From positions 1-38,970 of the forward strand of contig NZ_JAFBEH010000020.1 in NCBI RefSeq assembly GCF_016908645.1: a stretch of DNA of 38,970 nucleotides. Reading direction: 5' to 3'. The DNA comes from Streptococcus loxodontisalivarius (lineage in GTDB: Bacteria > Bacillota > Bacilli > Lactobacillales > Streptococcaceae). Each line of letters starts with the position of its first letter. Within the stretch, counting starts at the first letter, position 1. Under the pieces are notes generated by a model. The model saw only the letters and a list, made by a program, of their open reading frames with translations, did no database searches and had not been told where the DNA came from. The position numbers were made by a program, and so were the translations under genes. Of the stretch, positions 15,358 to 24,368 are shown one piece after another.

Positions 15358-17436
15358 TTATTCACCAGAGTTTTTCTTGATGATTTCTTCTTGAACTGAC
15401 TTAGGAACATCTTCATAGTGGTCAAATACCATCATGAATGTACCACGTCCTTGAGTTGCAGAACGAAGAACTGTTGCGTAACCGAACATTTCAGCAAGTG
15501 GAACGAAGGCACGAACAACTTGTGTGTTACCACGTGCTTCCATACCGTCAACACGACCACGACGTGCAGTCACGTGACCCATAACGTCACCGAGGTTGTC
15601 TTCTGGAGCTGTGATTGTAACAAGCATCATTGGTTCAAGGATAGCTGGTTGTGCTGATTTAGCAGCTTCTTTAAGGGCAAGTGATGCAGCGATCTTGAAG
15701 GCTGTTTCAGATGAATCGACATCGTGGTATGATCCATCGTAAAGTTTAGCTTTAACGTCAACCATTGGGTAACCAGCAAGAACACCGTTTGCCATAGATT
15801 CTACAAGACCTTTTTCAACGGCTGGGATGAATTCACGAGGAACCACACCACCGACGATAGCGTTTTCGAATTCGAATCCTTTACCTTCTTCGTTAGGAGT
15901 GAATTCGATCCAAACGTCACCGAATTGACCTTTACCACCAGATTGGCGTTTGAAGAATCCACGTGCTTGTGTAGAAGCGCGGAATGTTTCACGGTATGAT
16001 ACTTGAGGCGCACCAACGTTAGCTTCAACTTTGAATTCACGTTTCATACGGTCAACAAGGACGTCAAGGTGAAGCTCACCCATACCTGAGATAACTGTTT
16101 CACCAGTTTCAACGTTTGTTTCAACGCGGAATGTTGGATCTTCTTCAGCAAGTTTTTGAAGAGCGATACCCATTTTATCTTGGTCAGCTTTAGATTTTGG
16201 CTCAACCATCAATTGGATAACTGGTTCTGGAACTTCGATTGACTCAAGGATAACTTTAGCTTTCTCATCAGTCAATGAGTCACCAGTAGTTGTATCTTTC
16301 AAACCAACGGCAGCGGCGATATCACCAGCGTAAACTTGTTGGATTTCTTCACGGCTGTTAGCGTGCATTTGAAGGATACGTCCGATACGTTCACGTTTAC
16401 CTTTTGAAGTGTTAAGAACGTATGAACCTGATTCAAGGATACCTGAGTAAACACGGAAGAATGTCAAACGACCTACGAATGGGTCAGTCATGATCTTGAA
16501 GGCAAGCGCTGCAAATGGCTCTTCATCAGATGCTGGACGTGTTTCTTCTTCGTCAGTATCAGGGTTGATACCTTTGATTGCAGGGATGTCAAGTGGGCTT
16601 GGAAGGTAGTCGATAACTGCATCAAGCATCAATTGAACACCTTTGTTTTTGAAGGCTGAACCACAAAGAACTGGGAAGAACTCAACGTTGATAGTTGCTT
16701 TACGGATAGCAGCTTTCAATTCGTCGTTAGTGATTTCTTCACCTTCAAGGTATTTCATCATAAGGTCTTCGTCAGTTTCTGCAACTGCTTCAACCAATTT
16801 TTCACGGTATTCTTCAGCTTGTTCTACGTACTCAGCTGGGATATCTTCTTCAAGAATATCTGTACCAAGGTCGTTAGTGTAGATTTCAGCTTTCATTTTG
16901 ATCAAGTCAATGATACCACGGAAATCATCTTCAGCACCGATTGGCAATTGAATTGGGTGAGCGTTCGCTTGAAGACGGTCGTGAAGTGTGCTTACTGAGT
17001 AAAGGAAGTCAGCACCGATTTTGTCCATTTTGTTAGCGAAAACGATACGAGGTACACGGTACTCAGTTGCTTGACGCCAAACTGTTTCAGTTTGTGGCTC
17101 AACACCTGATTGTGCATCAAGAACAGTTACGGCACCATCAAGAACACGGAGTGAACGTTGAACTTCGATTGTGAAGTCCACGTGACCTGGTGTATCGATG
17201 ATGTTAACACGGTGACCATCCCATTGCGCTGTTGTAGCGGCAGATGTGATTGTGATACCACGTTCTTGCTCTTGCTCCATCCAGTCCATTTGTGAAGCAC
17301 CTTCGTGAGTTTCACCGATTTTGTGGATTTTACCAGTGTAGTAAAGGATACGCTCTGTTGTAGTTGTTTTACCGGCATCGACGTGAGCCATGATACCGAT
17401 GTTACGAGTTTTTGCTAGTGAAAATTCGCGAGCCAT
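15358..17436 (-). CDS. fusA: Elongation factor G (692 aa)
   Basis: Translocase GTPase of the ribosome. The G1 [15 protein letters not shown] (about 17-31), switch [10 protein letters not shown]3 [10 protein letters not shown]4 NKMDK and domain [17 protein letters not shown] are present. Length is normal. Third gene of the str cluster (rpsL-rpsG-fusA, no tuf here). Unlike the classical operon, a terminator (17491-17520) and a dedicated extended -10 promoter (17473-17478) lie between rpsG and fusA. Confidence 0.98.
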   Translation of the reverse strand: MAREFSLAKTRNIGIMAHVDAGKTTTTERILYYTGKIHKIGETHEGASQMDWMEQEQERGITITSAATTAQWDGHRVNIIDTPGHVDFTIEVQRSLRVLDGAVTVLDAQSGVEPQTETVWRQATEYRVPRIVFANKMDKIGADFLYSVSTLHDRLQANAHPIQLPIGAEDDFRGIIDLIKMKAEIYTNDLGTDILEEDIPAEYVEQAEEYREKLVEAVAETDEDLMMKYLEGEEITNDELKAAIRKATINVEFFPVLCGSAFKNKGVQLMLDAVIDYLPSPLDIPAIKGINPDTDEEETRPASDEEPFAALAFKIMTDPFVGRLTFFRVYSGILESGSYVLNTSKGKRERIGRILQMHANSREEIQQVYAGDIAAAVGLKDTTTGDSLTDEKAKVILESIEVPEPVIQLMVEPKSKADQDKMGIALQKLAEEDPTFRVETNVETGETVISGMGELHLDVLVDRMKREFKVEANVGAPQVSYRETFRASTQARGFFKRQSGGKGQFGDVWIEFTPNEEGKGFEFENAIVGGVVPREFIPAVEKGLVESMANGVLAGYPMVDVKAKLYDGSYHDVDSSETAFKIAASLALKEAAKSAQPAILEPMMLVTITAPEDNLGDVMGHVTARRGRVDGMEARGNTQVVRAFVPLAEMFGYATVLRSATQGRGTFMMVFDHYEDVPKSVQEEIIKKNSGE

Positions 17437-17472
17437 TAGGTTATTTCTCCTATATTTTTATTTTACTTAACT

Positions 17473-17478
17473 ATTATA
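17473..17478 (-). promoter_or_regulatory. Extended -10 promoter of fusA
   Basis: TGCTATAAT on the minus strand (TATAAT at 17478-17473) lies about 37 bp before the fusA ATG and directly after the rpsG-fusA terminator, allowing independent fusA transcription. Confidence 0.7.
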
Positions 17479-17490
17479 GCATGATTTAAC

Positions 17491-17520
17491 AAAAACGGAT
17501 AGGCAGGACCTACCCGTTTT
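17491..17520 (-). terminator. Terminator between rpsG and fusA
   Basis: On the minus strand an approximately 12-bp stem (AAAACGGGTAGG pairing with CCTATCCGTTTT, one G-U) is followed by TTTTTG. The remaining 17521-17667 stretch down to the rpsG stop holds nothing recognisable. Confidence 0.8.
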
Positions 17521-17667
17521 ATCATTTTTTGGACTATAAATTGATACAGCCTAATTGAGTTCGGACTACAAATCAGCGTCAAAAAGATAAAATTCACTAG
17601 AAGTTGACACTTCGTCGTTAATTTTCCTATTTTGACTAGGATTTGTTTAATGTCCTCACATCCTATT

Positions 17668-18138
17668 TTACCAACGGAAGTGTGCGAAGGCACGGTTAGC
17701 TTCAGCCATTTTGTGAGTATCTTCACGTTTTTTAACTGATGCACCAGTGTTGTTAGCAGCATCCATGATTTCTTTTGCAAGACGATCTTTCATAGTGTGT
17801 TCACCACGAGCACGTGATGCGTTAACCAACCAACGAAGACCAAGTGTAGTACGACGTTCTGGACGAACTTCAACTGGGACTTGGTAGTTTGACCCACCAA
17901 CACGACGTGCACGTACTTCAAGTACAGGCATAATGTTGTCCATAGCTGTTTCGAATACTTCAAGTGCATCTGTACCAGTTGCTTCTTTGATTTGTTCGAA
18001 TGCATCGTAGACGATTGTTGCAGCAGTACCGCGTTTACCGTCAAGCATTACACGGTTGATAAGACGTGTAACGATTTTTGAATTGTACAATGGATCTGGC
18101 AATACTTCGCGTTTAGGCGCTCTATTTTTACGACTCAT
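17668..18138 (-). CDS. rpsG: 30S ribosomal protein S7 (156 aa)
   Basis: Primary 16S rRNA-binding protein that nucleates the 30S head. Full length, starting [16 protein letters not shown] with family hallmarks [29 protein letters not shown] (about 76-91) and the C-terminal [13 protein letters not shown]. It follows rpsL by 18 bp in the same transcript. Confidence 0.98.
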   Translation of the reverse strand: MSRKNRAPKREVLPDPLYNSKIVTRLINRVMLDGKRGTAATIVYDAFEQIKEATGTDALEVFETAMDNIMPVLEVRARRVGGSNYQVPVEVRPERRTTLGLRWLVNASRARGEHTMKDRLAKEIMDAANNTGASVKKREDTHKMAEANRAFAHFRW

Positions 18139-18156
18139 TTTATCTTATCTCCCTTC

Positions 18157-18570
18157 TTATCCTTTAGGACGTTTAGCACCGTATTTAGAACGGCTTTGTT
18201 TACGATCAGCTACACCTGCAGTATCAAGTGCACCACGGACGATGTGGTAACGTACCCCTGGAAGGTCTTTTACACGTCCACCACGGATAAGAACAACACT
18301 GTGTTCTTGGAGGTTGTGTCCGATACCTGGGATGTAAGCTGTAACTTCGATAAGGTTGCTCAAACGTACACGAGCGAATTTACGAAGGGCTGAGTTAGGT
18401 TTTTTAGGTGTCATTGTACCAACACGTGTTGCAACACCACGTTTTTGTGGTGATGATACGTTAGTTTGAACTTTTTTGTGGCTGTTGTAACCAACGTTCA
18501 AGGCTGGTGATTTAGATTTTTCAACTTTAGATTTACGTGGTTTACGTACCAACTGGTTGATTGTAGGCAT
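18157..18570 (-). CDS. rpsL: 30S ribosomal protein S12 (137 aa)
   Basis: Decoding-centre protein. [14 protein letters not shown] opens the gene, and [19 protein letters not shown] and [18 protein letters not shown] are diagnostic. Lys56 and Lys101, the positions where substitutions give streptomycin resistance in streptococci, are both Lys, so the allele looks streptomycin-sensitive. First gene of rpsL-rpsG, with a roughly 130-nt leader containing two hairpins. Confidence 0.98.
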   Translation of the reverse strand: MPTINQLVRKPRKSKVEKSKSPALNVGYNSHKKVQTNVSSPQKRGVATRVGTMTPKKPNSALRKFARVRLSNLIEVTAYIPGIGHNLQEHSVVLIRGGRVKDLPGVRYHIVRGALDTAGVADRKQSRSKYGAKRPKG

Positions 18571-18603
18571 CTACATTTCTCCTGTAATATTTTATTTTTG
18601 GTT

Positions 18604-18684
18604 GATATGGCACTTGGTGACAGCCCATATCTGGGTGTACTTTTGCAACTATTGTCAGCACGTCTCTGTACACTTTTGAGAGAC
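18604..18684 (-). promoter_or_regulatory. Structured leader of rpsL
   Basis: Two hairpins lie in the 5' leader: 18684-18662 (GTCTCT/AGAGAC) and 18631-18604 (GATATGG/CCATATC plus inner pairs). They are separated by about 30 nt and precede the rpsL ribosome binding site. This would suit autogenous control by a ribosomal protein, but I see no match to a named leader family. Confidence 0.45.
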
Positions 18685-18691
18685 CAAAAGT

Positions 18692-18737
18692 AAAAAGTAC
18701 CGTCTAATATATTAACATAGACGGCACTTGTTGTCAA
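18692..18737 (-). promoter_or_regulatory. purR terminator overlapping the rpsL promoter
   Basis: On the minus strand TTGACA (18737-18732) and TAATAT (18714-18709) are 17 bp apart. The same stretch is a strong terminator: 18729-18718 pairs with 18706-18695 (12 bp, one G-U) followed by TTTTTA, with the -10 inside the loop. Transcripts arriving from purR fold and stop, while transcripts starting at rpsL lack the 5' half of the stem and escape. Confidence 0.75.
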
Positions 18738-18760
18738 ATAATTTTCACTCTATTTTTGAT

Positions 18761-19573
18761 TTAATCGAAGATATTTCCAACTTCAACATGGACGCGGTTA
18801 TTCTTGACATCAATCTCAGAAACACTGAGAAGTGATTTGTAGTCAAATGAATCACGCTCTTCTTGAGTATTGTCAGCAAAGACGGCAACCCCAACAAGAG
18901 TTGAATCGAATTCTTTTAGTAGGCTAACCATACCTGAAATCGTTCCTCCACCTTTCAAGAAGTCATCAACAATTAAGACACGACTATTGGCTTTAAGGCT
19001 ACGTTTTGATAGGAACATTTTCTCAATACGATCGCTCGATCCGCTGACATAGTTGACTGATACGGTTGAACCTTCAGTGATTTTGAGGTCACGACGGACA
19101 ATAACAAAAGGTACATTTAGAACATTTGCGACAGCATTTGCCAAAGGAACACCTTTAGTCGCTACGGTCATAACTGCATCTACTTTTTGTCCCTTGAAGG
19201 CGTTGGCAATAATGCGACCTACGCTCTGCAAAACATGTGGTGTACTAAGCAGGTCTGACAGGTAGATGTAGCCTCCAGGCAGGATACGGTCGCTCTCAGA
19301 AAGGCTCTCACAAAGACCTTCAACGATTTTTTTAGCTTCATCTTGAGCGATTGTTGGTGTGAAAATGACACCGCCGCTTGCTCCTGTCACGGTTTCGATC
19401 TCACCGATATGACTTTCTTCAAAGGCTTTCTTGATAATTGCGATATCTTCAGAGATAGAAGATTTTGCTGCCTCATACTTTTCGGCGAAGGTGTTTAGGC
19501 TGGTTAATTGGTAGGGATTGTTAATCAGATAGTTTGAAATAACAACCATACGCTCACTACGTCGTAATTTCAT
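18761..19573 (-). CDS. purR: Purine operon regulator PurR (270 aa)
   Basis: PRPP-responsive regulator of purine genes. An N-terminal winged helix (MKLRRSERMVVISNYLINNPYQL, then FAEKYEAAKSSISEDIAII, about 1-48) is joined to a phosphoribosyltransferase-like domain with the PRPP loop RVLIVDDFLKGGGT (about 198-211). Length matches the Gram-positive PurR family. It lies downstream of yhaM and is terminated at 18692-18729. A TTGACA-N17-TTTAAT promoter (19634-19662) and an inverted pair of PurBox-like sequences (19688-19721) lie upstream. Confidence 0.96.
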   Translation of the reverse strand: MKLRRSERMVVISNYLINNPYQLTSLNTFAEKYEAAKSSISEDIAIIKKAFEESHIGEIETVTGASGGVIFTPTIAQDEAKKIVEGLCESLSESDRILPGGYIYLSDLLSTPHVLQSVGRIIANAFKGQKVDAVMTVATKGVPLANAVANVLNVPFVIVRRDLKITEGSTVSVNYVSGSSDRIEKMFLSKRSLKANSRVLIVDDFLKGGGTISGMVSLLKEFDSTLVGVAVFADNTQEERDSFDYKSLLSVSEIDVKNNRVHVEVGNIFD

Positions 19574-19633
19574 CTTGGCTCCATTATAATTATTTCTATT
19601 TCAAATGAGTTAGATAGGCTTTTTTCTCCTTAG

Positions 19634-19662
19634 ATTAAAAAGTCGCTAAATAACTTTGTCAA
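19634..19662 (-). promoter_or_regulatory. Probable purR promoter
   Basis: TTGACA (19662-19657) and TTTAAT (19639-19634) lie 17 bp apart on the minus strand. A second possible extended -10 (TGATATAAT) lies about 10 bp further upstream. Confidence 0.55.
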
Positions 19663-19687
19663 TGCCATTATATCACAAGAAAAATAA

Positions 19688-19721
19688 AAAACGAACATTT
19701 GTCTCTAAAAATGTTCGTTTC
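19688..19721 (-). terminator. yhaM terminator that also resembles a PurBox pair
   Basis: AAACGAACATTT and AAATGTTCGTTT form a perfect 12-bp stem, followed on the minus strand by TTTTTATTTTT, so it can end yhaM transcription. CGAAC and GTTCG are 16 bp apart and inverted, close to the Bacillus PurR operator arrangement (AWWWCCGAACWWT in two opposing copies), although the first C of CCGAAC is A here. Confidence 0.7.
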
Positions 19722-19730
19722 GACTTAATT

Positions 19731-20675
19731 TTATTGATTATATTTAGGTTTATAGAAAGAACGATTGTCCATTGCGAAAATACGGTTAGTCATCTCGCCT
19801 TCCCCAACTCGGTTGAGGGCTGTTGTCATCATCATCATGTTGGCATCAATATTGTCAATCATGTGAATAATTTCCGCCTCCATAATACGAGGACGAACAG
19901 GGCTTCCGTACTCTAGAAGACCATGGTGACTGAGGACGACATGACGCAAAACAGTCACTTCTTCCTTATCATCTGGAATGTTGAGTTCTCCGATAACCTT
20001 TGTAATCTCTTCATCTACAAGGGCGATATGTCCAATCAGATTTCCTCGAACGGTATATTCTGTATTATCTGGACCTGATAGTTCGATGACTTTTGCCAGA
20101 TCATGTAACATGATACCAGCGTAGAGGAGGCTCTTGTTAAGGTCTGGGTAGACATCACCAATAGCATCCGCTAGTTGTACCATGGTCGCTGTATGGTAGG
20201 CAAGACCAGATTCGAAGGCATGGTGGTTGGTTTTTGCCGCTGGATAGGTAAAGAATTCCTTATCATACTTACGATAGAGGGCTCGAACAATGCGTTGCCA
20301 TGTCGCATTTTCAATGTGAAACATTTTTTGCTCAAGGTATTCTTTAACATCGCTAGCATTGACAGGAGATTTCTCTTTGAAGTCAGCTGGATTATTCGGT
20401 TCTCCGTCACGTGTATTACGCAGAGTAATTTGATTGACCTGGGGTGTTCCATTGTAAACTTCTCTGCGACCTTGCATATGGACAACCTTTCCTGCAACAA
20501 ATTCTTCAACATTATAAGGCTGGGCATCCCAGAGATTTCCTGAGATTTCACCACTGTCATCCTGAAAAACAAAAGAGATAAAGTCCTTACCAGCACGTGT
20601 CTTCCTGAGCTCTGCTCTTTTTATCAAGTAAAAGCCTTCAAAAAGCTCATCCTTCTTCATTTGACTAATCTTCAT
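19731..20675 (-). CDS. yhaM: 3'-5' exoribonuclease YhaM/Cbf1 (314 aa)
   Basis: Mn-dependent exoribonuclease that trims single-stranded RNA 3' ends. An N-terminal OB-fold-like region (GKVVHMQGRREVYNGTPQVNQ, about 66-86) precedes an HD domain with NHHAFESGLAYHT and ML-HDLAKVIEL. The C-terminal IFAMDNRSFYKP is typical. Start taken at 20675 (MKISQMKKDELFEGF), since the four extra upstream residues (from 20687) fall inside rmuC. The rmuC stop is 1 bp upstream, so the genes are coupled. Pneumococcal Cbf1 acts on small RNAs, which is notable given the FasX candidate in this window. Confidence 0.93.
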   Translation of the reverse strand: MKISQMKKDELFEGFYLIKRAELRKTRAGKDFISFVFQDDSGEISGNLWDAQPYNVEEFVAGKVVHMQGRREVYNGTPQVNQITLRNTRDGEPNNPADFKEKSPVNASDVKEYLEQKMFHIENATWQRIVRALYRKYDKEFFTYPAAKTNHHAFESGLAYHTATMVQLADAIGDVYPDLNKSLLYAGIMLHDLAKVIELSGPDNTEYTVRGNLIGHIALVDEEITKVIGELNIPDDKEEVTVLRHVVLSHHGLLEYGSPVRPRIMEAEIIHMIDNIDANMMMMTTALNRVGEGEMTNRIFAMDNRSFYKPKYNQ

Positions 20676-20676
20676 A

Positions 20677-21939
20677 CTAGTCCTCATCTTCTAAGTGGGG
20701 GATATTGAGTAGTTTCTGAGTGTCGCTATCTTGATAATCCTCCACGGTATCAAGTGCTCTCATAATGGCATTTGTTCTGGTTGTCAAGAGACTGTCAACG
20801 GTCTTACTTGCCGTATTCAATTGGCGCTGAGCCTTGATGAGCATATCACCAAATTTACCAAACTCTGTTTTAACATTGCCCAAAATCTTACTGATGTCAT
20901 CAGCATTTTTTTGGATATTGAGGGTTTTAAAACCAACTGACAAGGAATTGAGCAGGGCTGAAAGCGTCGAAGGACCTGCCACAACAATCTGCTCATCACG
21001 TCTGAGAGCATCAAAGAAGCTGGCATTTCGGACCACTTCTGAATACAGACCTTCTGTTGGTAAAAACATAATCCCAAAATTAGTCGTTTCAGGTGGGTTG
21101 AGGTACTTGGTCCTGATATCCTTGGCAAAACGTTTGATACTCGCCAAAAGTGACTTGCGATAGAGGTCAATCTCTTCCTTGCTACCTGACTCGTAAGCCT
21201 CTTCCAAACGATAGTAGTCTTCAAGAGGAAACTTGGAGTCAATCGGTAAATAGACATAATCTGCTGCGGTTGTTCCAGGCAGTTTAATCGCATATTCAAC
21301 ACGCTCTGAGGATCCTTTAACCGTCGCAAACTCACGTTCGTACTGACTCTCTGTCATGATATCCTCGATAATCTGACCCAGCTGCAACTCACCAAGAATA
21401 CCTCGAGTCTTGGTATTTGACAGCACCTTGTTAAGGGTACCGACATCCTGAGCGACTGACTTCATCTCACCTAAACCTTGGTTGACAGATTCTAGCTGTT
21501 TTGAAACAGTATCAAAGGAAGCCTGAAGTCTGCTTTGTAGGGTCTTCTCTAATTTTTCCTCAACCGTCTGACGCATCTGGTCAAGTCGTTTTTCATTGGA
21601 ATCTTGCATGTCCTTGACAGCTTGTGTCAATTGCTGGTTCATACTTTCCAGACGCTTGTCAGAACGGTCACGGTTGTCTGTCAAGTTCTGATGGAGAACA
21701 TCTCGAATATCTGACAGGTTTTGATAGAGGTCGGTCTGCAAGCGACCCAGTTGCTGGCTAGTTTCAAGCGCCTGATTTTTCTGACCAACTTCCATCAGAT
21801 AGGAGAGCTGATCTGATAAACGATCCGAACTATCATCAAGCTTTTGATCCAAGGCTTGCTCTAGTCTACTAACCTTCTGTAAAAGATAGACCAAGGCAGC
21901 CAGCACTGCTATTAATAAAATAAGAATAATAAAGGTCAT
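20677..21939 (-). CDS. rmuC: RmuC family protein (420 aa)
   Basis: N-terminal membrane anchor (MTFIILILLIAVLAALVYLL), a long coiled coil (about 25-150) and the C-terminal RmuC domain with TRGILGELQLGQIIEDIM and LPIDSKFPLEDYYRL. Linked to limiting DNA rearrangement at inverted repeats; related to nucleases. Start at 21939 (MTFII) restores the membrane anchor at the very N-terminus; upstream in-frame residues overlap thiN. Part of thiN-rmuC-yhaM, almost no spacing. Confidence 0.93.
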   Translation of the reverse strand: MTFIILILLIAVLAALVYLLQKVSRLEQALDQKLDDSSDRLSDQLSYLMEVGQKNQALETSQQLGRLQTDLYQNLSDIRDVLHQNLTDNRDRSDKRLESMNQQLTQAVKDMQDSNEKRLDQMRQTVEEKLEKTLQSRLQASFDTVSKQLESVNQGLGEMKSVAQDVGTLNKVLSNTKTRGILGELQLGQIIEDIMTESQYEREFATVKGSSERVEYAIKLPGTTAADYVYLPIDSKFPLEDYYRLEEAYESGSKEEIDLYRKSLLASIKRFAKDIRTKYLNPPETTNFGIMFLPTEGLYSEVVRNASFFDALRRDEQIVVAGPSTLSALLNSLSVGFKTLNIQKNADDISKILGNVKTEFGKFGDMLIKAQRQLNTASKTVDSLLTTRTNAIMRALDTVEDYQDSDTQKLLNIPHLEDED

Positions 21940-21940
21940 C

Positions 21941-22579
21941 TCAGTTCCTATCCTTAGTATAGATGGCAATTAAGTAACCATCTGTTAGCTCAATATCTAT
22001 AGGTTTATTCGTAAATTCATTGCTAGAGTAGTTCTTTTTCTTGAAAAAGTTGCTAGCGTCTAGCTCATACTTAGCCCCCTTAATGGTCAGCTCGCCCTCA
22101 CCCTCTGTCATAAAAGAGATATAGGTCATCCCATTTTGGGGAAATAGGCGGTGCTGACCAGCTGGATAGTAAGACAGCTGATTTTGCTCATCCAGCAGAT
22201 GAATCTGCTGCATAAAGGGAGCTAGTTCAGGATCGCTGGGCAGAAAAATATTTGACAGAAAATGATCAAGTCTGCCACCGAAGGCTCCAAATAGGAAAAC
22301 CTGAGCCTGGGGCTGACGCTTGAAAATTTCTTTCAGCGCTAGCTCAGTATCAGTATCATCTTTCTCAGGCTGGGACTGGATAAGAAGACCTGCCTCAGCT
22401 TTTATGCTTTGCCATTCTTCCCTAGAAACCGAATCAAAATCCCCAACTGCCATATCCAAAGAAAGCCCATTCTCTAATAGGAACAGGCTCCCTCTATCAA
22501 TACCGACATAGTAGTCAAATCCTTCTAGCAGCGACAAGTCTGGCTTGTCACCACCAGCTACAAGGGCCAACTTAGTCAT
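21941..22579 (-). CDS. thiN: Thiamine pyrophosphokinase (212 aa)
   Basis: Transfers pyrophosphate from ATP to thiamine, giving the active cofactor. Family motifs: ALVAGGDKPDLSLL at the start, AVGDFDSVSREEW (about 45-57), PEKDDTDTELAL (about 75-86) and FGAFGGRLDHFLSNI (about 97-111). Overlaps the end of rpe by 8 bp and is followed directly by rmuC, the usual streptococcal order. Confidence 0.94.
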   Translation of the reverse strand: MTKLALVAGGDKPDLSLLEGFDYYVGIDRGSLFLLENGLSLDMAVGDFDSVSREEWQSIKAEAGLLIQSQPEKDDTDTELALKEIFKRQPQAQVFLFGAFGGRLDHFLSNIFLPSDPELAPFMQQIHLLDEQNQLSYYPAGQHRLFPQNGMTYISFMTEGEGELTIKGAKYELDASNFFKKKNYSSNEFTNKPIDIELTDGYLIAIYTKDRN

Positions 22580-23231
22580 TCAAAGCGTCTCTGAGGGTTT
22601 GAACTTGGGCAGTCAAGTCGCTAGCTTTAAAGAGGTATGATCCAGCAACGAAAACATTAGCTCCTGCTTGGTAGCAAGCCTTGACGGTTTCATTGTCAAC
22701 ACCACCGTCAACTTCGATATCGTAGTTGTAGCCTTTCTCATCACGAATAGCTGCCACACGGCTAACTTTTTCAAGTGCTTCTGGAATAAAGGCTTGCCCA
22801 CCGAAGCCTGGGTTTACAGTCATGATAAGAACTTGGTCAACCAAATTCAAGACTGGCTCAAGGGCTTCAACTGGTGTTCCTGGATTGATAACAACTCCTG
22901 CTTTCATACCAGCAGCCTTAATTTTTTGAAGGGCACCGTGAATGTGTTTTGTTGCTTCAACATGGATTGTCATGATATCAGCGCCAGCTTGTGCAAAGGC
23001 ATCAACATAACGTTCTGGATCAACAACCATCAAGTGACAATCAAAGACAAGTTTACTGTGTTTACGCATGCTGGCAACAACATCAGCACCAAAGCTGATA
23101 TTTGGAACAAACTGACCATCCATGATGTCAATGTGGACATACTCTGAACCTGTTTCATCGATACGTTTCAATTCTGAGGCAAAGTTAGCATAGTCTGCTG
23201 CTAGGATAGATGGAGCGATTTTAATTGACAT
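22572..23231 (-). CDS. rpe: Ribulose-phosphate 3-epimerase (219 aa)
   Basis: TIM-barrel epimerase of the pentose phosphate pathway, interconverting ribulose-5-P and xylulose-5-P. SILAADYANF, the metal and substrate residues in VHIDIMDGQFVPNISFG (about 32-48), DCHLMV, MTVNPGFGGQAF and EVDGGV are present. It lies 8 bp downstream of rsgA and overlaps thiN. Confidence 0.97.
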   Translation of the reverse strand: MSIKIAPSILAADYANFASELKRIDETGSEYVHIDIMDGQFVPNISFGADVVASMRKHSKLVFDCHLMVVDPERYVDAFAQAGADIMTIHVEATKHIHGALQKIKAAGMKAGVVINPGTPVEALEPVLNLVDQVLIMTVNPGFGGQAFIPEALEKVSRVAAIRDEKGYNYDIEVDGGVDNETVKACYQAGANVFVAGSYLFKASDLTAQVQTLRDALND

Positions 23232-23239
23232 AAGTGGAC

Positions 23240-24112
23240 CTACTTTCTTTTGATTGTTTTTTTATAAGTTTCACGACGGTTTTCAATTTCACTGAGAAAC
23301 TGAAGGTAATTATCATAGCGTACCTGCCAGATAGCACCTGCTTCAACAGCTTCCTTGACAGCGCAAGACGGCTCATGCGTATGTGTACATGAACGGAATT
23401 TACAGCCGTGGCTAGCCTTGCGGATTTCTGGAAAGGCTTCGCTCAGATCTTCTGGTGTTGATACCTCATAATCCAAGGATGAAAATCCTGGTGTGTCCGC
23501 AATCTTGCCACCATGAACATCATAGAGACTGACTGCACGTGTCGTATGACGACCACGTCCCAGACTATCTGAAATTTCACCAGTTTCCAGCTGCAAGTCA
23601 GGAGCAATTTTATTGAGCAAGGTTGACTTACCAACACCTGTTTGTCCCATAAAGACGGTTATCTTATCCGACAAAAGCGCCAGCAATTCTTCCAAATCAT
23701 AAACAAAATCATAGCCAATCTTCTCGTACTGCTCACGGATAGCCTTAAGCTCAGTCAAATCATCTAACAGGTCGGTTTTAGAGATATAGATGACAGGCTG
23801 GATATCCTTGTGCTCCAAGAGAACCAAAAAGCGGTCCAGAAGATTACTATTGAAATCAGGCTCCTTGGCTGACATGATAACAACCGCCTGATCGATATTG
23901 ACAATGGGAGGACGAACTAGGCTATTTTGACGCTCAGCGATTGAGAGGATATAGCCTTCTGACTGCTCCTCAGCTGAAAATTCTACCCAGTCACCCACAT
24001 AAGGGGTCTGTCCTTTTTTTCGAAAATTGCCACGCGCACGTGTCTGATAAGTCACACCTTGAGACTGGACATAGTAAAAACCAGCCAAGGCCTTGATAAT
24101 TCTACCTTGCAA
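23240..24112 (-). CDS. rsgA: Ribosome small subunit GTPase RsgA (290 aa, TTG start)
   Basis: Circularly permuted GTPase that checks late 30S maturation. An N-terminal OB domain, then G4 SKTDL, G1 [12 protein letters not shown]3 DTPGFSSLD and a C-terminal zinc knuckle ([14 protein letters not shown]). I choose the TTG at 24112 (read M-Q-G-R-I-I-K-A-L): AAAGGAG lies 5 bp upstream and this gives the family N-terminus. The ATG at 24145 has no ribosome binding site and would add 11 residues. Followed by rpe 8 bp later. Confidence 0.95.
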   Translation of the reverse strand: MQGRIIKALAGFYYVQSQGVTYQTRARGNFRKKGQTPYVGDWVEFSAEEQSEGYILSIAERQNSLVRPPIVNIDQAVVIMSAKEPDFNSNLLDRFLVLLEHKDIQPVIYISKTDLLDDLTELKAIREQYEKIGYDFVYDLEELLALLSDKITVFMGQTGVGKSTLLNKIAPDLQLETGEISDSLGRGRHTTRAVSLYDVHGGKIADTPGFSSLDYEVSTPEDLSEAFPEIRKASHGCKFRSCTHTHEPSCAVKEAVEAGAIWQVRYDNYLQFLSEIENRRETYKKTIKRK

Positions 24113-24170
24113 ATGAACTCCTTTAGCTAAATAAACTGCTTTCATTATACCAAAAAAATAGTATTAATGC

Positions 24171-24199
24171 TTGTCTAATCTCAAAAACTGGCATATAAT
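24171..24199 (+). promoter_or_regulatory. tRNA-Leu promoter
   Basis: TTGTCT (24171-24176) and TATAAT (24194-24199) are separated by 17 bp. The tRNA begins 44 bp further on. Confidence 0.8.
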
Positions 24200-24243
24200 A
24201 TAGATGATTACAGAAAATTGCCAATCTTCGTAACTCACTTCAA

Positions 24244-24326
24244 GCGGAGGTGGTGGAACGGCAGACACGCATGCTTCAGGCGCATGTGCCCTTATGGGCG
24301 TGAGGGTTCAAATCCCTTTCTCCGCA
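24244..24326 (+). tRNA. tRNA-Leu (anticodon CAG)
   Basis: Class II tRNA of 83 nt without encoded CCA. The acceptor GCGGAGG pairs with TCTCCGC (one G-U at its base). The anticodon arm is CATGC-TTCAGGC-GCATG, giving anticodon CAG, which reads CUG. A variable arm CCCTTATGGG-type stem and the T-arm AGGGTTCAAATCCCT follow. It is an isolated plus-strand gene between rsgA and a DUF218 gene, with its own promoter and terminator. No integrase or repeated attachment site was seen nearby. Confidence 0.95.
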
Positions 24327-24331
24327 TAGAC

Positions 24332-24363
24332 AAAGAGATAAGCCATGTCGGCTTATCTCTTTT
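24332..24363. terminator. Bidirectional terminator after tRNA-Leu
   Basis: A perfect 13-bp stem (24332-24344 with 24350-24362) with a 5-nt loop serves both the tRNA and the convergent DUF218 gene. Confidence 0.92.
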
Positions 24364-24368
24364 CATTT

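Noticed and set aside
24113..24145. ATG start for RsgA at 24145
   Set aside because: No ribosome binding site; the TTG at 24112 has AAAGGAG and the family N-terminus.
24244..24326. tRNA-Leu as an integration site of a genomic island
   Set aside because: No integrase, excisionase or repeated tRNA 3' end was seen around it.
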